A DNA stretch of 64,000 nucleotides from Pseudomonas canadensis (GCF_000503215.1 NZ_AYTD01000014.1:248001-312000); one strand, 5' to 3'. Positions 1-9,222 are shown, numbered from the stretch's first letter. Numbers and translations are program-made. Notes: generated by a model not told the origin, from the sequence alone.

Positions 1-2633
1 TGTTGTTCGACGCCAATCCCCGGCCCACTGTCTGCAACACACACATGCAGGTATTCAGCGCCTGACTCATCGCACAGGGTGACGACGCTGAGGCGGACCT
101 CACCCTGCTCGGTAAACTTCAACGCATTGCCCAGCAGGTTGTGCATGACCTGCCGCAAACGCAGCGGGTCGAACCAATAATTCCCTTGCGCCGCTGGGTC
201 AAACGCCAGGGTCAAATGCAGGCCTTTTTTACGTGCGGTGGCTTCGAACAGGCGCTGGATCCCCTCGAAAAAACTTTTCAGGTCAGTGGTCTGCGGCGCC
301 AGTTGCAAATGGCCTGCTTCGATCTTGGCCAGGTCCAGGCTATCGCCCATTAACTCAATCAATTCTCGTGCCGAACGATGGGCCACCTGTAGCGCTTCGG
401 AAACGCGTTTACCCTCGGCCAGGGCGCGTTCTTGTTCCAATTCAAGCAAGCCGATGATGGCAGTCATCGGTGTACGAATTTCGTGGCTGAGCGTCGAGAG
501 AAATGCACTTTTGGCGTAATTCGCTTCGTCAGCAGCCTGGCGTGCGTCCATCAACTGATGTTCCAGGACTTTGCGCTCATTGATGTCGATCCACCCCCCG
601 AGCAATCCCTGCAATTGGCCGCGCGCGTCGAAAAACGGCACCGTCCATTGATACACGTGGAAAGTGCCGCCGTTGAACTCCAACTGGCGATCAACAAATA
701 ACGATCGCTGCGTTGCCAACTGCTCCATGTGCCCTGCATGCAGGCGTGCGGCAGTAGCCTCTGGCATCAAGCCACTCTCCATCAAGGTCAGGCCCTGGAT
801 CTGCTCGCGCCGGGTGGCCAACTGCTGCTCATAGCTGGTGTTACAGGTCACCAACCGCCCAGCCAGGTCACGTACGAAAACCGGGTTGGGCATGCCGTCG
901 AGCAAGGCACGCTTGAAGGCCAACTGATCGCTCAGTCGTTGCTCGGCCACCAAGCGCTGCTGGATCTGACGCTTGAGCCGGCTATTCCAGGCCAGCGATA
1001 CCAACACACACAACAGCGCCATGGCGACCGTCCAATAGGCCCATGGCGGCACACGCTGCCATGCCGATGTAGGGATGGGCACCGCGCCCAGCCAGCGCAA
1101 GCGCAGCGCGCTCAACTCTGCCACCGGCATCGCTTCCAAAGCCTTGTTCACAATACTCAGCAGCTCGGGCTGATCCTTGCGCACCACAAGGCTGTTGGAC
1201 GACCACTTGCCCTCGACGCTACGCCCGATACGCAAGCCGTCGGACGGGTAACTCTGCACCTCCACTTCATTCTGGATAGTCGCTGCCGCGTGCCCCTGGA
1301 TCACTTGATCACGGGCCTGGGTATAGTTATCGACAGAGAGAATTTCGATGTCTGGGTGTTCACGACGAATAAAGTTTTCCAGTACATGGCGTGCCGGCAA
1401 CGCCAATACTTTGCCGGACAGTTCACTCAAACTGACCAGTAATGGCGTGTCGCTGCGCTGGATAAACACCCACCCGGCGCCACCAAAACCATGACTGAAA
1501 TCCAGGAATTGCCTGCGTTCCTGATTCTCGGCCAGCGTGGTGTTCATATCCGCCCTGCCCGCTGCCAGTAACTCCAGGGTCTGCGCGGTGGAAGACACCT
1601 CCTCCATCACGAACTGCAACCCCGTCATGCGTGAAATCCGGTTTAGCAGATCGACGTTCAGGCCGACCCATTGGTCGTCCTTGTCTTTGAAGATGTACGG
1701 CGACTGTTGCTGGGACGCCACCACCACATGAGGATGGTGCAACAGCCACGCTTGCTCCTGGGCCGACAACACAATGCGGTCTGCGGCGATGTCCACCCCC
1801 AGGCCAGTGGTCCAGCGCGCCAGGATTTCACGCTGGATCGACTCGTCGATACTCGCCAGGGCACGGTCCAGCATGGCGCCCAATAAAGGGTCCGCCGCAC
1901 GGGAGGCAAAGGCAAAACCAATCGGCGCCAGCCGGCTTTCCACTTTTATCTGCAAACCCAGGTAAGGACGCAGCGACTTGTAGGCACGCACGATCACTTC
2001 ATTGCCGATAAAGGCATCGGCATCCCCTTGGTTCAACGCCTCCAAGCCACTGTAAAGGTTCGGAGCCAGTATGATATGACTGGCGGGATAGGCCCGATGC
2101 ACATTGCCGACATTGGCATATCCCTCCAGCAAAACCACCTTCTTGTCCGCGAGGTCCTCGTTCTGCGTGGCGTCGTCGCGGCGCACGACAACCACCGAAC
2201 GATCCGGCATGTAGTCCCGGGTAAACCGCAACCCAGGCACATCCCGCTCATAGCCATTGGCGCTGGTCAGAATATCAATCGCCCCACTGCGCAAGGCTTC
2301 CACCGCTTGCGCCCGCTCAGCGAAGCCCATCACCTGCATGGGCACATCGAGGCGCGCGCCGATCAGGCTCAGGTAGTCGGCGCTGATGCCCTGGTAGCGA
2401 TTATGGTCGCGGGTAATATCAATCGGCTGGTAATCATCAATGGAGATACCAACCTTCAGCGTTCGATGGGTCGCCAGCCATTGCTGCTCGGCGGCCGTCA
2501 AAGGCAAGGGTGCCAGAGGCGTAAATGCCGGGACCAGTTTGAAGGGCAGGCTAACGGCTGCCAGGGTCGTCGACAGATGACCGAACAAGAGCAGACACAC
2601 CAGCCACATGCATCTTCGGCTCAATAAAAACAC
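1..2633 (-). CDS. Hybrid sensor histidine kinase with tandem periplasmic substrate-binding domains (BvgS/EvgS-like), 3' end missing
   Basis: Membrane sensor kinase, cut by the left window edge. The GTG start at 2633 follows AAGGA by ten bases; an in-frame ATG lies at 2609. A hydrophobic leader is followed by two SBP_bac_3-type (Venus-flytrap) domains to about residue 525 and a membrane segment near residues 531-549 (WAYWTVAMALLCVLV). Next come a PAS-like domain (QGLLGGWIDINERK) and a HisKA dimerisation domain with phospho-acceptor His about residue 717 in SHEIRTPM. The HATPase domain is open at the edge, where its G1 box reads DSGPGIG. Receiver and Hpt domains, usual for BvgS-like proteins, would lie outside. 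The ligand cannot be deduced. Small periplasmic metabolites are typical for such sensors, and no response regulator is visible here. Confidence 0.88.
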   Translation of the reverse strand, partial: MFLLSRRCMWLVCLLLFGHLSTTLAAVSLPFKLVPAFTPLAPLPLTAAEQQWLATHRTLKVGISIDDYQPIDITRDHNRYQGISADYLSLIGARLDVPMQVMGFAERAQAVEALRSGAIDILTSANGYERDVPGLRFTRDYMPDRSVVVVRRDDATQNEDLADKKVVLLEGYANVGNVHRAYPASHIILAPNLYSGLEALNQGDADAFIGNEVIVRAYKSLRPYLGLQIKVESRLAPIGFAFASRAADPLLGAMLDRALASIDESIQREILARWTTGLGVDIAADRIVLSAQEQAWLLHHPHVVVASQQQSPYIFKDKDDQWVGLNVDLLNRISRMTGLQFVMEEVSSTAQTLELLAAGRADMNTTLAENQERRQFLDFSHGFGGAGWVFIQRSDTPLLVSLSELSGKVLALPARHVLENFIRREHPDIEILSVDNYTQARDQVIQGHAAATIQNEVEVQSYPSDGLRIGRSVEGKWSSNSLVVRKDQPELLSIVNKALEAMPVAELSALRLRWLGAVPIPTSAWQRVPPWAYWTVAMALLCVLVSLAWNSRLKRQIQQRLVAEQRLSDQLAFKRALLDGMPNPVFVRDLAGRLVTCNTSYEQQLATRREQIQGLTLMESGLMPEATAARLHAGHMEQLATQRSLFVDRQLEFNGGTFHVYQWTVPFFDARGQLQGLLGGWIDINERKVLEHQLMDARQAADEANYAKSAFLSTLSHEIRTPMTAIIGLLELEQERALAEGKRVSEALQVAHRSARELIELMGDSLDLAKIEAGHLQLAPQTTDLKSFFEGIQRLFEATARKKGLHLTLAFDPAAQGNYWFDPLRLRQVMHNLLGNALKFTEQGEVRLSVVTLCDESGAEYLHVCVADSGPGIGVEQ

Positions 2634-2693
2634 CGTATTGGTTTCCTTGTTTTTTGTTGTCGGTTGCCCGTTGGAGTTTGGCCTGCCCCAATG

Positions 2694-2719
2694 AAAAAGC
2701 CCGTCACTAAGACGGGCTT
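2694..2719 (-). terminator. Rho-independent terminator after thrC
   Basis: A 9-bp perfect stem (AAGCCCGTC / GACGGGCTT, loop ACTAA) is followed on the minus strand by a short U-run (GGCTTTTTC). It sits 25 bp after the thrC stop and ends the hom-thrC transcript before the sensor-kinase gene. Confidence 0.85.
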
Positions 2720-2743
2720 GAGCAACCTCGCGAAGCCATTGAA

Positions 2744-4153
2744 TCAGAGCGGCTTGCCACGATTTCCGTGCTGGCTCACAAACGCCTGCACAGCCTTCAG
2801 GTCGTTGGCCAACACGGTGCAACGCTCTTCACGCTCGAACAGGTCCGCCAAGTGCACAGGCAGCTCCAGCGCCTTGCCAACACCAGCCTTCTCTACCGCT
2901 TCCGGGAATTTAACCGGGTGGGCGGTGCCCAGGATCACCATTGGAATGTCCAGGCTGCGGCGGCATTCGCGGGCGGCCTTCACACCGATAGCGGTGTGCG
3001 GGTCGAGCAGCTCGCCGGTCTGGGCATAGACTTCAGCGATGGTTTCGCAGGTCTGTGCATCGTCCACGGCCAGGGAATCGAACAGCTTGCGGGTTTCGGT
3101 CCAGCGCTCTTCTTCCACGCTAAAACCGCCGCCACTCTTGAAGGTGTCCATCAAGCCGGCAATCGCTGCACCGTTACGACCGTGCATGTCGAACAGCAGG
3201 CGCTCGAAGTTCGACGAGACCATGATGTCCATCGACGGCGACAGGGTGGCGTGCAGGGTTTCCTTGACGTACTGGTTGCCGCTCATGAAGCGGTGCAGGA
3301 TGTCGTTGCGGTTGGTGGCGACGATCAATTGGTTGATCGGCAGGCCCATGTTGCGCGCCAGGTAACCGGCGAAGATATCGCCAAAGTTGCCGGTAGGCAC
3401 CGAGAACGACACCGAACGCGCCGGGCCGCCCAACTGCAGGGAAGCGTGGAAGTAGTAAACGATCTGGGCCATGATCCGCGCCCAGTTGATCGAGTTCACC
3501 GCTACCAGGCGTGTGCCCTTCAGGAAGCTCTGGTCAGCAAAGCTGTTCTTGACCATTTCCTGGCAGTCATCGAAGTTGCCTTCGATGGCAATGTTGTGGA
3601 TGTTTTCACCAAAGATGGTAGTCATCTGGCGACGCTGCACTTCCGACACGCGCTTGTGCGGGTGCAGGATGAAGATGTCGACGTTTTCGCAATGCTTGCA
3701 GCCTTCGATGGCCGCCGAGCCGGTATCACCGGAGGTGGCGCCGATGATCACCACGCGCTCGCCGCGCTTCTCCAGCACGTAGTCGAGCAGGCGACCCAGC
3801 AGTTGCAAGGCGAAGTCCTTGAATGCCAGGGTCGGGCCGTGGAACAGCTCCAGTACCCATTCGTTGCCATTCAGCTGGCGCAGTGGCGCGATGGCATTGT
3901 GGGAGAAGACACCGTAGGTTTCTTCCAGGATCTTCTTGAAGTCCGCATCCGGAATGCTGCCGGTGACGAACGGGCGCATCACGCGGAACGCCAGTTCGTG
4001 GTACGGCAGGCCGGCCCACGAAGCGATTTCTTCCTGGGTAAAACGTGGCAGGTTTTCCGGCACGTACAGGCCGCCGTCGGTGGCAAGACCTGCCAGCAGG
4101 ACGTCTTCGAAATTCAGGGCCGGTGCCTGGCCGCGGGTGCTGATATAACGCAT
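2744..4153 (-). CDS. thrC: Threonine synthase
   Basis: Pyridoxal-phosphate enzyme that converts O-phospho-L-homoserine to L-threonine, the last step of threonine synthesis. The 469-residue product starts MRYISTRGQAP and carries the PLP lysine K112 in HGPTLAFKDF. An SGDTGSAA-type phosphate-binding loop follows. The ATG at 4153 is preferred because AGAGGAG lies seven bases before it; the open frame continues ten codons upstream without a good ribosome site. It follows hom by 67 bp on the same strand, so the two form the usual pseudomonad hom-thrC unit. Confidence 0.97.
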   Translation of the reverse strand: MRYISTRGQAPALNFEDVLLAGLATDGGLYVPENLPRFTQEEIASWAGLPYHELAFRVMRPFVTGSIPDADFKKILEETYGVFSHNAIAPLRQLNGNEWVLELFHGPTLAFKDFALQLLGRLLDYVLEKRGERVVIIGATSGDTGSAAIEGCKHCENVDIFILHPHKRVSEVQRRQMTTIFGENIHNIAIEGNFDDCQEMVKNSFADQSFLKGTRLVAVNSINWARIMAQIVYYFHASLQLGGPARSVSFSVPTGNFGDIFAGYLARNMGLPINQLIVATNRNDILHRFMSGNQYVKETLHATLSPSMDIMVSSNFERLLFDMHGRNGAAIAGLMDTFKSGGGFSVEEERWTETRKLFDSLAVDDAQTCETIAEVYAQTGELLDPHTAIGVKAARECRRSLDIPMVILGTAHPVKFPEAVEKAGVGKALELPVHLADLFEREERCTVLANDLKAVQAFVSQHGNRGKPL

Positions 4154-4180
4154 GACTGGCTCCTCTAGAGCATTCTTGAA

Positions 4181-4209
4181 CAAGGGCCGCCGAACCTGCG
4201 GGGCCCTTG
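4181..4209 (-). other. Intercistronic hairpin between hom and thrC
   Basis: An inverted repeat CAAGGGCC / GGCCCTTG with a 13-base loop fills much of the hom-thrC gap. There is no U-run, so it looks like an mRNA stability or processing element rather than a terminator. Confidence 0.5.
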
Positions 4210-4220
4210 CAGCAAAACCA

Positions 4221-5525
4221 TTAGTTCAGGTGTTCGACGCGGATCCGCACCACTGGGCCGACCACGCCTTGCAGGGCTTCCAGGGCAGCGATGGCATCGT
4301 TGATGTGCTGTTCGAGCACGCGGTGAGTCAGCAGGATCATCGGCACCTGGCCGTTTTGCTCCTCGACTTCCTTCTGCATGATCGACTCGATATTGATTCC
4401 GCGCTCCGACAGGATGCTGGCGACCTGGGCCAACACGCCCGGATGGTCCTGGGCCTGGATGCGCAGGTAGTAGGCGCTTTCGCAGGCTTCGATCGGCAGG
4501 ATCGGGTGCGCCGACAGCGAATCCGGCTGGAAGGCCAGGTGCGGCACGCGGTTTTCCGGGTCGCTGGTCATGGCGCGGACCACGTCCACCAGGTCGGCGA
4601 TCACCGACGAAGCGGTCGGCTCCATGCCGGCACCGGCGCCGTAGAACAGGGTCGAACCGGCCGCATCACCGTTGACCATCACGGCGTTCATCACGCCATT
4701 GACGTTGGCGATCAGGCGGTCGGCCGGGATCAGCGTCGGGTGCACACGCAGCTCGATGCCCGCAGGTGTGCTACGCGCGACGCCCAGGTGCTTGATGCGG
4801 TAGCCCAGGGCTTCGGCGTAGTTCACGTCGGCGGTGGTCAGCTTGGTGATGCCTTCGGTGTAGGCCTTGTCGAACTGCAGCGGGATACCAAAGGCGATGG
4901 ACGCCAGGATGGTCAGCTTGTGAGCGGCGTCGATACCTTCCACGTCGAAAGTCGGGTCGGCTTCGGCGTAACCCAGGGCCTGGGCTTCGGCAAGCACGTC
5001 TTCGAAGGTGCGGCCCTTTTCGCGCATTTCGGTAAGGATGAAGTTACCGGTGCCGTTGATGATGCCGGCCACCCAGTTGATGCGGTTGGCGGACAGGCCT
5101 TCACGGATCGCCTTGATCACCGGGATGCCACCGGCCACGGCGGCTTCGAACGCCACGATCACGCCCTTCTCACGCGCCTTGGCGAAGATCTCGTTGCCGT
5201 GCACGGCGATCAGCGCCTTGTTGGCGGTAACCACGTGCTTGCCGTTCTCGATGGCCTTGAGCACCAGCTCACGGGCCACGGTGTAGCCGCCGACCAGCTC
5301 GATGACGATATCGATTTCAGGGTTGGTGGCAACGGCGAAGACATCGTTGGTAATCGCAATACCGGTCGTTTCGAACTGAGGCTTTGGCGAACGCGTGGCA
5401 ATTTGCGCCACTTCAATCCCGCGACCTGCGCGGCGGGAAATTTCCTCAGCGTTACGCTGAAGTACGTTAAAGGTGCCGCCACCGACGGTCCCTAACCCAC
5501 AGATGCCTACTTTGACCGGTTTCAC
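4221..5525 (-). CDS. hom: Homoserine dehydrogenase
   Basis: NAD(P)-dependent reduction of aspartate semialdehyde to homoserine, the branch point to threonine and methionine. The protein is 434 residues with an N-terminal Rossmann motif (GICGLGTVGGG), a central catalytic domain, and a C-terminal ACT domain from about residue 350 (DHPGVLAQVASILSERGINI) for feedback control by threonine. I choose GTG at 5525, eight bases after GGGGAG and giving the family's usual length. An ATG five codons upstream at 5540 overlaps that ribosome site and is less likely. Upstream is dsbC, downstream thrC, all on the minus strand. Confidence 0.96.
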   Translation of the reverse strand: MKPVKVGICGLGTVGGGTFNVLQRNAEEISRRAGRGIEVAQIATRSPKPQFETTGIAITNDVFAVATNPEIDIVIELVGGYTVARELVLKAIENGKHVVTANKALIAVHGNEIFAKAREKGVIVAFEAAVAGGIPVIKAIREGLSANRINWVAGIINGTGNFILTEMREKGRTFEDVLAEAQALGYAEADPTFDVEGIDAAHKLTILASIAFGIPLQFDKAYTEGITKLTTADVNYAEALGYRIKHLGVARSTPAGIELRVHPTLIPADRLIANVNGVMNAVMVNGDAAGSTLFYGAGAGMEPTASSVIADLVDVVRAMTSDPENRVPHLAFQPDSLSAHPILPIEACESAYYLRIQAQDHPGVLAQVASILSERGINIESIMQKEVEEQNGQVPMILLTHRVLEQHINDAIAALEALQGVVGPVVRIRVEHLN

Positions 5526-5543
5526 TGAAGAACTCCCCATGAA

Positions 5544-5621
5544 ACGGCCGACGCTAGGTCGGCCGTGGAAAACAGCCGCACGACTGCGGCTTGCAATTAA
5601 CGACCCGCTGACGTGTCAGCG
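5544..5621 (-). other. Three consecutive hairpins between dsbC and hom
   Basis: Three separate inverted repeats lie in the 129-bp gap. They are ACGGCCGAC/GTCGGCCGT (5544-5566), GCCGCA/TGCGGC (5575-5590) and CGCTGAC/GTCAGCG (5606-5621). On the minus strand the middle one is followed by TGTTTT and could act as a weak terminator or attenuator for dsbC. The one nearest hom ends just before the ribosome-binding site. Confidence 0.5.
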
Positions 5622-5654
5622 AGCCTTGATCGTCGACATTTCGACGATACTGAT

Positions 5655-6386
5655 TTATTTGGCACTGAGCGCCAGTTTGGCAACTTGTGGTGCCGGCTGG
5701 TAGCCCGGAATCACTTGGCCGTCAGCCAAAACGATGGCCGGTGTACCGTTCACGCCGATGGACTGGCCCAGGGCGAACTGCTTGGAAACCGGATTGGCAC
5801 ATTTGGCCGCCTTGATTTCCTTGCCATCGACCATCTTGTCCATGGCTGCTTTCTTGTCGGCCGAGCACCACACGGCTTGCAACTGCTCGTCACCCGGCGA
5901 ACCCAGGCCCTGGCGCGGGAACGCGACGTAGCGCACTTCCACGCCCAGCTTATTCAGCGCCGGCACTTCGGCGTGCAGCTTGTGGCAGTACGGGCAAGTG
6001 GTATCGGTGAACACGGTGATATGGGTCTTGGTCTCGCCGATGGCCGGGTAAACCACGGTTTCTGCTACCGGAATGCCATTGATCAGCTTGGACACGCCCA
6101 GGCGCTCGGCTTTCTCGGTGAGGTTGACCGGCTTGCCGTCCTTCAGCTGGAACAGGTAACCCTGGACGATGTACTGGCCGTCGGCACTGGCGTACAGCAC
6201 GCGGCTGCCCTTGAGCTTGACTTCATACAGGCCGGCCATCGGGCTGGCGCTGATGCTTTCGATCGGGGTATCGAGTTGCAGGTTGGCCAGGCTCTTGCGG
6301 ATGGTCTGCTCGGCAGCGTCATCGGCGAAGGCAAAGGTAGAAACCAACGCAATGGCTGCGGCGGCAATAATCTGGGTCAAGCGCAT
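5655..6386 (-). CDS. dsbC: Thiol:disulfide interchange protein DsbC
   Basis: Periplasmic disulfide isomerase that corrects mispaired disulfides and is kept reduced by DsbD. The 243-residue precursor has a Sec signal peptide of about 21 residues (cleavage after AFA), an N-terminal dimerisation domain and a thioredoxin domain with active site CPYC at 131-134. A second cysteine pair lies further on (WCSADK ... AKCANP). The ATG at 6386 has CAGGAG six bases upstream. The open frame runs nearly 100 codons further, but that extension lacks a signal peptide at its start and overlaps the end of xerD. Gene order xerD-dsbC-hom is conserved in pseudomonads. Confidence 0.96.
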   Translation of the reverse strand: MRLTQIIAAAAIALVSTFAFADDAAEQTIRKSLANLQLDTPIESISASPMAGLYEVKLKGSRVLYASADGQYIVQGYLFQLKDGKPVNLTEKAERLGVSKLINGIPVAETVVYPAIGETKTHITVFTDTTCPYCHKLHAEVPALNKLGVEVRYVAFPRQGLGSPGDEQLQAVWCSADKKAAMDKMVDGKEIKAAKCANPVSKQFALGQSIGVNGTPAIVLADGQVIPGYQPAPQVAKLALSAK

Positions 6387-6528
6387 GGGAACTCCTGAAG
6401 GCAGATGCAGGGACGGGAGCAGTAGCACCGATGTGGAAACTCGGGCATGGGCCGTCCCCTTTACTAACCGGCAAAGCCTACCACAGTTGGGCCGCAGGGC
6501 AGCCCGTGACGGGATAAATTGGCGGTTT

Positions 6529-7425
6529 TCAGCCTCGCGGGTGGTGCTTGGCGTGCATATCCTGCAAACGTGCACGCGCGACGTGGGTGTAGATTTGGGT
6601 TGTGGATAAGTCGCTATGGCCGAGCAACATTTGCACCACGCGCAAATCCGCACCGTGGTTGAGCAAATGCGTGGCAAATGCATGGCGCAACGTGTGGGGT
6701 GACAAGGTCTTGCCGATACCGGCGACCTTGGCCTGGTGCTTGATACGATGCCAGAAGGTCTGCCGGGTCATCTGCTCGCCGCGCAGGCTGGGGAACAGCA
6801 CGTCGCTGGGCCGCCCGCCAAGCAGCTCACTGCGAGCATCACGCATATAGCGCTCGACCCAGACAATCGCCTCCTCGCCCATCGGCACCAGCCGTTCCTT
6901 GCTGCCCTTGCCCATCACCCGCAGCACGCCCTGACGCAGGTTGACTTGCTCCAGGGTGAGGCTAATCAATTCGGTCACCCGCAGGCCGCAGGCATACAAC
7001 ACCTCCAGCATGGCACGGTCGCGCTGGCCGATGGCTTCACTTAAATCCGGCGCGGCGAGCAAGGCCTCCACGTCGGCTTCCGACAGGGATTTGGGCAATG
7101 GCCTGCCGAGTTGTGGCATGTCGACTTGCAGGGTGGGATCGAGGGCGATCAACTTTTCCCGCAGCAGATAGCGATAAAACCCACGCACACCGGAAAGGAA
7201 TCGCGCGGTGGAGCGTGGCTTGTAGTTCTGCTCCAGACGCCAGGCCAGGTGATCGAGGATCAGCTCGCGGCCGGCGTTGATCAATTCGAGGTTTTTTTCC
7301 TGCAGCCAGCCGTTGAACAGCGCCAGGTCGCTGCGGTAGGCCTGGCGCGTGTTGTCTGACAGGCCTTTTTCCAGCCAGAGGGCGTCAAGGAAACGGTCTA
7401 TCAGGGGGTGGTCGATGGCGGGCAT
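6529..7425 (-). CDS. xerD: Tyrosine recombinase XerD
   Basis: Site-specific recombinase acting with XerC at dif to resolve chromosome dimers, activated by FtsK. It is 298 residues, the normal family length. The N-terminal SAM-like core-binding domain spans about 1-100. All catalytic residues are visible: R149 (CGLRVTE), K173 (GKGSKE), H244 and R247 (HTLRHAF), H270 (LLGHSDL) and the nucleophile Y279 (QIYTHV). It is followed by dsbC, as in other gammaproteobacteria, so it is the housekeeping enzyme and not an integrase of a mobile element. Confidence 0.97.
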   Translation of the reverse strand: MPAIDHPLIDRFLDALWLEKGLSDNTRQAYRSDLALFNGWLQEKNLELINAGRELILDHLAWRLEQNYKPRSTARFLSGVRGFYRYLLREKLIALDPTLQVDMPQLGRPLPKSLSEADVEALLAAPDLSEAIGQRDRAMLEVLYACGLRVTELISLTLEQVNLRQGVLRVMGKGSKERLVPMGEEAIVWVERYMRDARSELLGGRPSDVLFPSLRGEQMTRQTFWHRIKHQAKVAGIGKTLSPHTLRHAFATHLLNHGADLRVVQMLLGHSDLSTTQIYTHVARARLQDMHAKHHPRG

Positions 7426-7464
7426 GGGGGCTCAGGCGGATTTCTGTAATGTCTGTTAGATCCT

Positions 7465-7557
7465 ATCGCAGGCAAGCCAGCTCCCACAGGGGTTTTGTGT
7501 CGGGTCACTGATTTGTACCCTCCACCGATCAAATGTGGGAGCTGGCTTGCCTGCGAT
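7465..7557. repeat. REPIN, AGCTGGCTTGCCTGCGAT type
   Basis: Two inverted REP copies (GTGGGAGCTGGCTTGC followed by CTGCGAT, and its complement) flank a short spacer between xerD and the thioesterase gene. The arms are 23 bp and identical. This is the doublet layout of pseudomonad REPINs, mobilised in trans by RAYT transposases; no RAYT gene is present in the window. Confidence 0.9.
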
Positions 7558-7577
7558 GGCCGCGGCTCGGTCCAGGA

Positions 7578-7991
7578 TCAGTCTACAAACCCAGGCAGCA
7601 CAGGCACCGGACGCTTATCGGCATCAATCGCCACAAAACTGAACACACCTTGGATCGCCTTCTCGCGGCCATCGGCGCTCATGCTCTCTACGAACACTTC
7701 CACTTCAACCTTGAGGCTGGTGTTCCCCACCTTGATTACGCGACCGATCAGCTCAACGATGGAGCCGGCCGGGATCGCATGATTGAAGTCGATACGGTCG
7801 GTAGACACCGTCACCAGCGGCAAGCGACAAAAGCGCGTGGCGGTAATGAACGACACTTCATCCATCCACGCCAGGGCGGTGCCGCCGAACAGGGTGTTGT
7901 GGTGGTTGGTGGTCGGCGGGAACACGGCCTTGGTCACGTGGGTCACGGACAGGTCGGTGCGGCGCTGGATTTCTTCGAGGCGGGTGGTCAT
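7578..7991 (-). CDS. Acyl-CoA thioesterase, hotdog fold (YciA-like)
   Basis: Hydrolyses acyl-CoA to free acid and CoA. The 137-residue protein has one hotdog domain with the family signature NTLFGGTALAWMDE, whose Asp is the likely catalytic acid, followed by VSFITATRF. Substrate preference cannot be read from sequence. The ATG at 7991 is preferred to an upstream TTG at 8015. No strong ribosome-binding site is visible for either. It stands alone between a REPIN and the rplS terminator. Confidence 0.85.
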   Translation of the reverse strand: MTTRLEEIQRRTDLSVTHVTKAVFPPTTNHHNTLFGGTALAWMDEVSFITATRFCRLPLVTVSTDRIDFNHAIPAGSIVELIGRVIKVGNTSLKVEVEVFVESMSADGREKAIQGVFSFVAIDADKRPVPVLPGFVD

Positions 7992-8026
7992 GGACAAATA
8001 CCGGCAAATAGACAAATTTCAGGCAC

Positions 8027-8054
8027 AAAAAAGCAGCCCGTAGGCTGCTTTTTT
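8027..8054. terminator. Bidirectional terminator after rplS
   Basis: Perfect palindrome AAAAAAGCAGCC / GGCTGCTTTTTT with loop CGTA, giving a six-residue U-run in both directions. It closes the rpsP-rimM-trmD-rplS transcript 19 bp after the rplS stop. Confidence 0.92.
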
Positions 8055-8073
8055 CTGCATCGGGAAGCTGGAC

Positions 8074-8424
8074 TTAAGCCAGTTTTTCCTTGATGCGAGC
8101 TGCTTTACCGGACAGGTCACGCAGGTAGTACAGCTTGGCTTTACGTACGTCACCGCGACGCTTGACGGCCATGCTGTCGATTTGCGGGCTGTAGGTCTGG
8201 AAAGTACGCTCTACGCCAACACCGTTGGAGATTTTACGAACAGTGAAAGCACTGTTCACACCACGGTTACGCTTGGCGATTACCACGCCTTCGAACGCTT
8301 GCAGACGCGAACGGTCGCCTTCCTTCACTTTCACCTGAACGACAATGGTGTCGCCCGGGGCAAAGGTAGGGATCTCTTTGGTCATCTGCTCTGCTTCGAG
8401 TGCAAGGATGATTTTGTTAGTCAT
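8074..8424 (-). CDS. rplS: 50S ribosomal protein L19
   Basis: Large-subunit protein at the 30S-50S interface. It has 116 residues, the length expected in Pseudomonas, with the conserved tract [12 protein letters not shown] and a basic C-terminus ([12 protein letters not shown]). AGGAG lies upstream of the ATG. It is the last gene of the rpsP-rimM-trmD-rplS operon and is followed directly by a strong terminator. Confidence 0.98.
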
Positions 8425-8469
8425 GCTGTGCTCCTAAGGTAAGTCAATGGACCTACCATCGATACGTTG

Positions 8470-9222
8470 TTAACTATCGTCCCGCGCGAGGATGTATTCC
8501 TCGAGCAGCTTCTTCTCTTCTCCAGAAAGCGAGCGGCTTTCCAGAAGATCGGCGCGTCGTTCATAGGTCCGACCAAGGGACTGCTGTAAACGCCAACGCC
8601 GGATGTGTGCGTGATTGCCACTTAGCAATACGTCGGGAACACGCTGATCCGCATACACCTCCGGTCGGGTGTAGTGCGGGCAATCCAGCAAACCATCCGT
8701 GAAGGAATCTTCCTCCGCGGAGTCCACATGCCCTAAAGCTCCAGGCAGCAGTCGTGTAACCGCATCTATCAGGACCATCGCCGGCAGCTCGCCGCCAGAC
8801 AGGACATAGTCCCCAATCGACCACTCTTCATCGACATGAGCTTCAATAAAACGCTCGTCAATGCCTTCATAGCGACCGGCAATCAGGATCAGTGCTTCCT
8901 CATTCGCCAGTTCGCGGACCCCAGCCTGTTTCAGCTGGCGGCCTTGAGGGGACAGGTAAATTACCTTCGCCTTCTCCCCGGCGGCGGCCTTGGCCTGAAC
9001 CAACGCGTCTTCCAGGGGCTTGATCTTCATCACCATGCCCGGACCACCGCCAAATGGGCGATCGTCTACAGTGTGATGTCGATCCGTCGTGTAGTCTCGC
9101 GGGTTCCAACAGGTGAGCCGCAACAGCCCCTGTTTCACCGCCCGACTGGTGATGCCGTACTCGCTGATGGCGGAAAACATCTCGGGAAACAAACTGATCA
9201 CTTCAATGCGCAAATTAGCCAC
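8470..9222 (-). CDS. trmD: tRNA (guanine-37-N1) methyltransferase
   Basis: SPOUT-family enzyme that makes m1G37 next to the anticodon using S-adenosylmethionine, preventing +1 frameshifts. The knot motif IAGRYEGIDERF and the segment DYVLSGGELPAM are present. The frame stays open further upstream into rimM. The GTG at 9222, two bases after the rimM stop, gives 250 residues, the normal length, and begins VANLRIEVISLFPEMF, where the conserved domain starts. Confidence 0.96.
   Translation of the reverse strand: MANLRIEVISLFPEMFSAISEYGITSRAVKQGLLRLTCWNPRDYTTDRHHTVDDRPFGGGPGMVMKIKPLEDALVQAKAAAGEKAKVIYLSPQGRQLKQAGVRELANEEALILIAGRYEGIDERFIEAHVDEEWSIGDYVLSGGELPAMVLIDAVTRLLPGALGHVDSAEEDSFTDGLLDCPHYTRPEVYADQRVPDVLLSGNHAHIRRWRLQQSLGRTYERRADLLESRSLSGEEKKLLEEYILARDDS

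Noticed and set aside
2768..4168. Long open frame on the plus strand opposite thrC
   Set aside because: It is the antisense shadow of thrC in high-GC DNA; its translation is rich in His, Gln and Arg with no known motif.
6387..6683. N-terminal extension of dsbC
   Set aside because: The extension overlaps xerD, lacks a signal peptide at its start, and the good ribosome site is at 6386.
6529..7425. Tyrosine recombinase as a sign of a mobile element
   Set aside because: Sequence, length and the xerD-dsbC-hom order show the housekeeping XerD; there are no att repeats or cargo.
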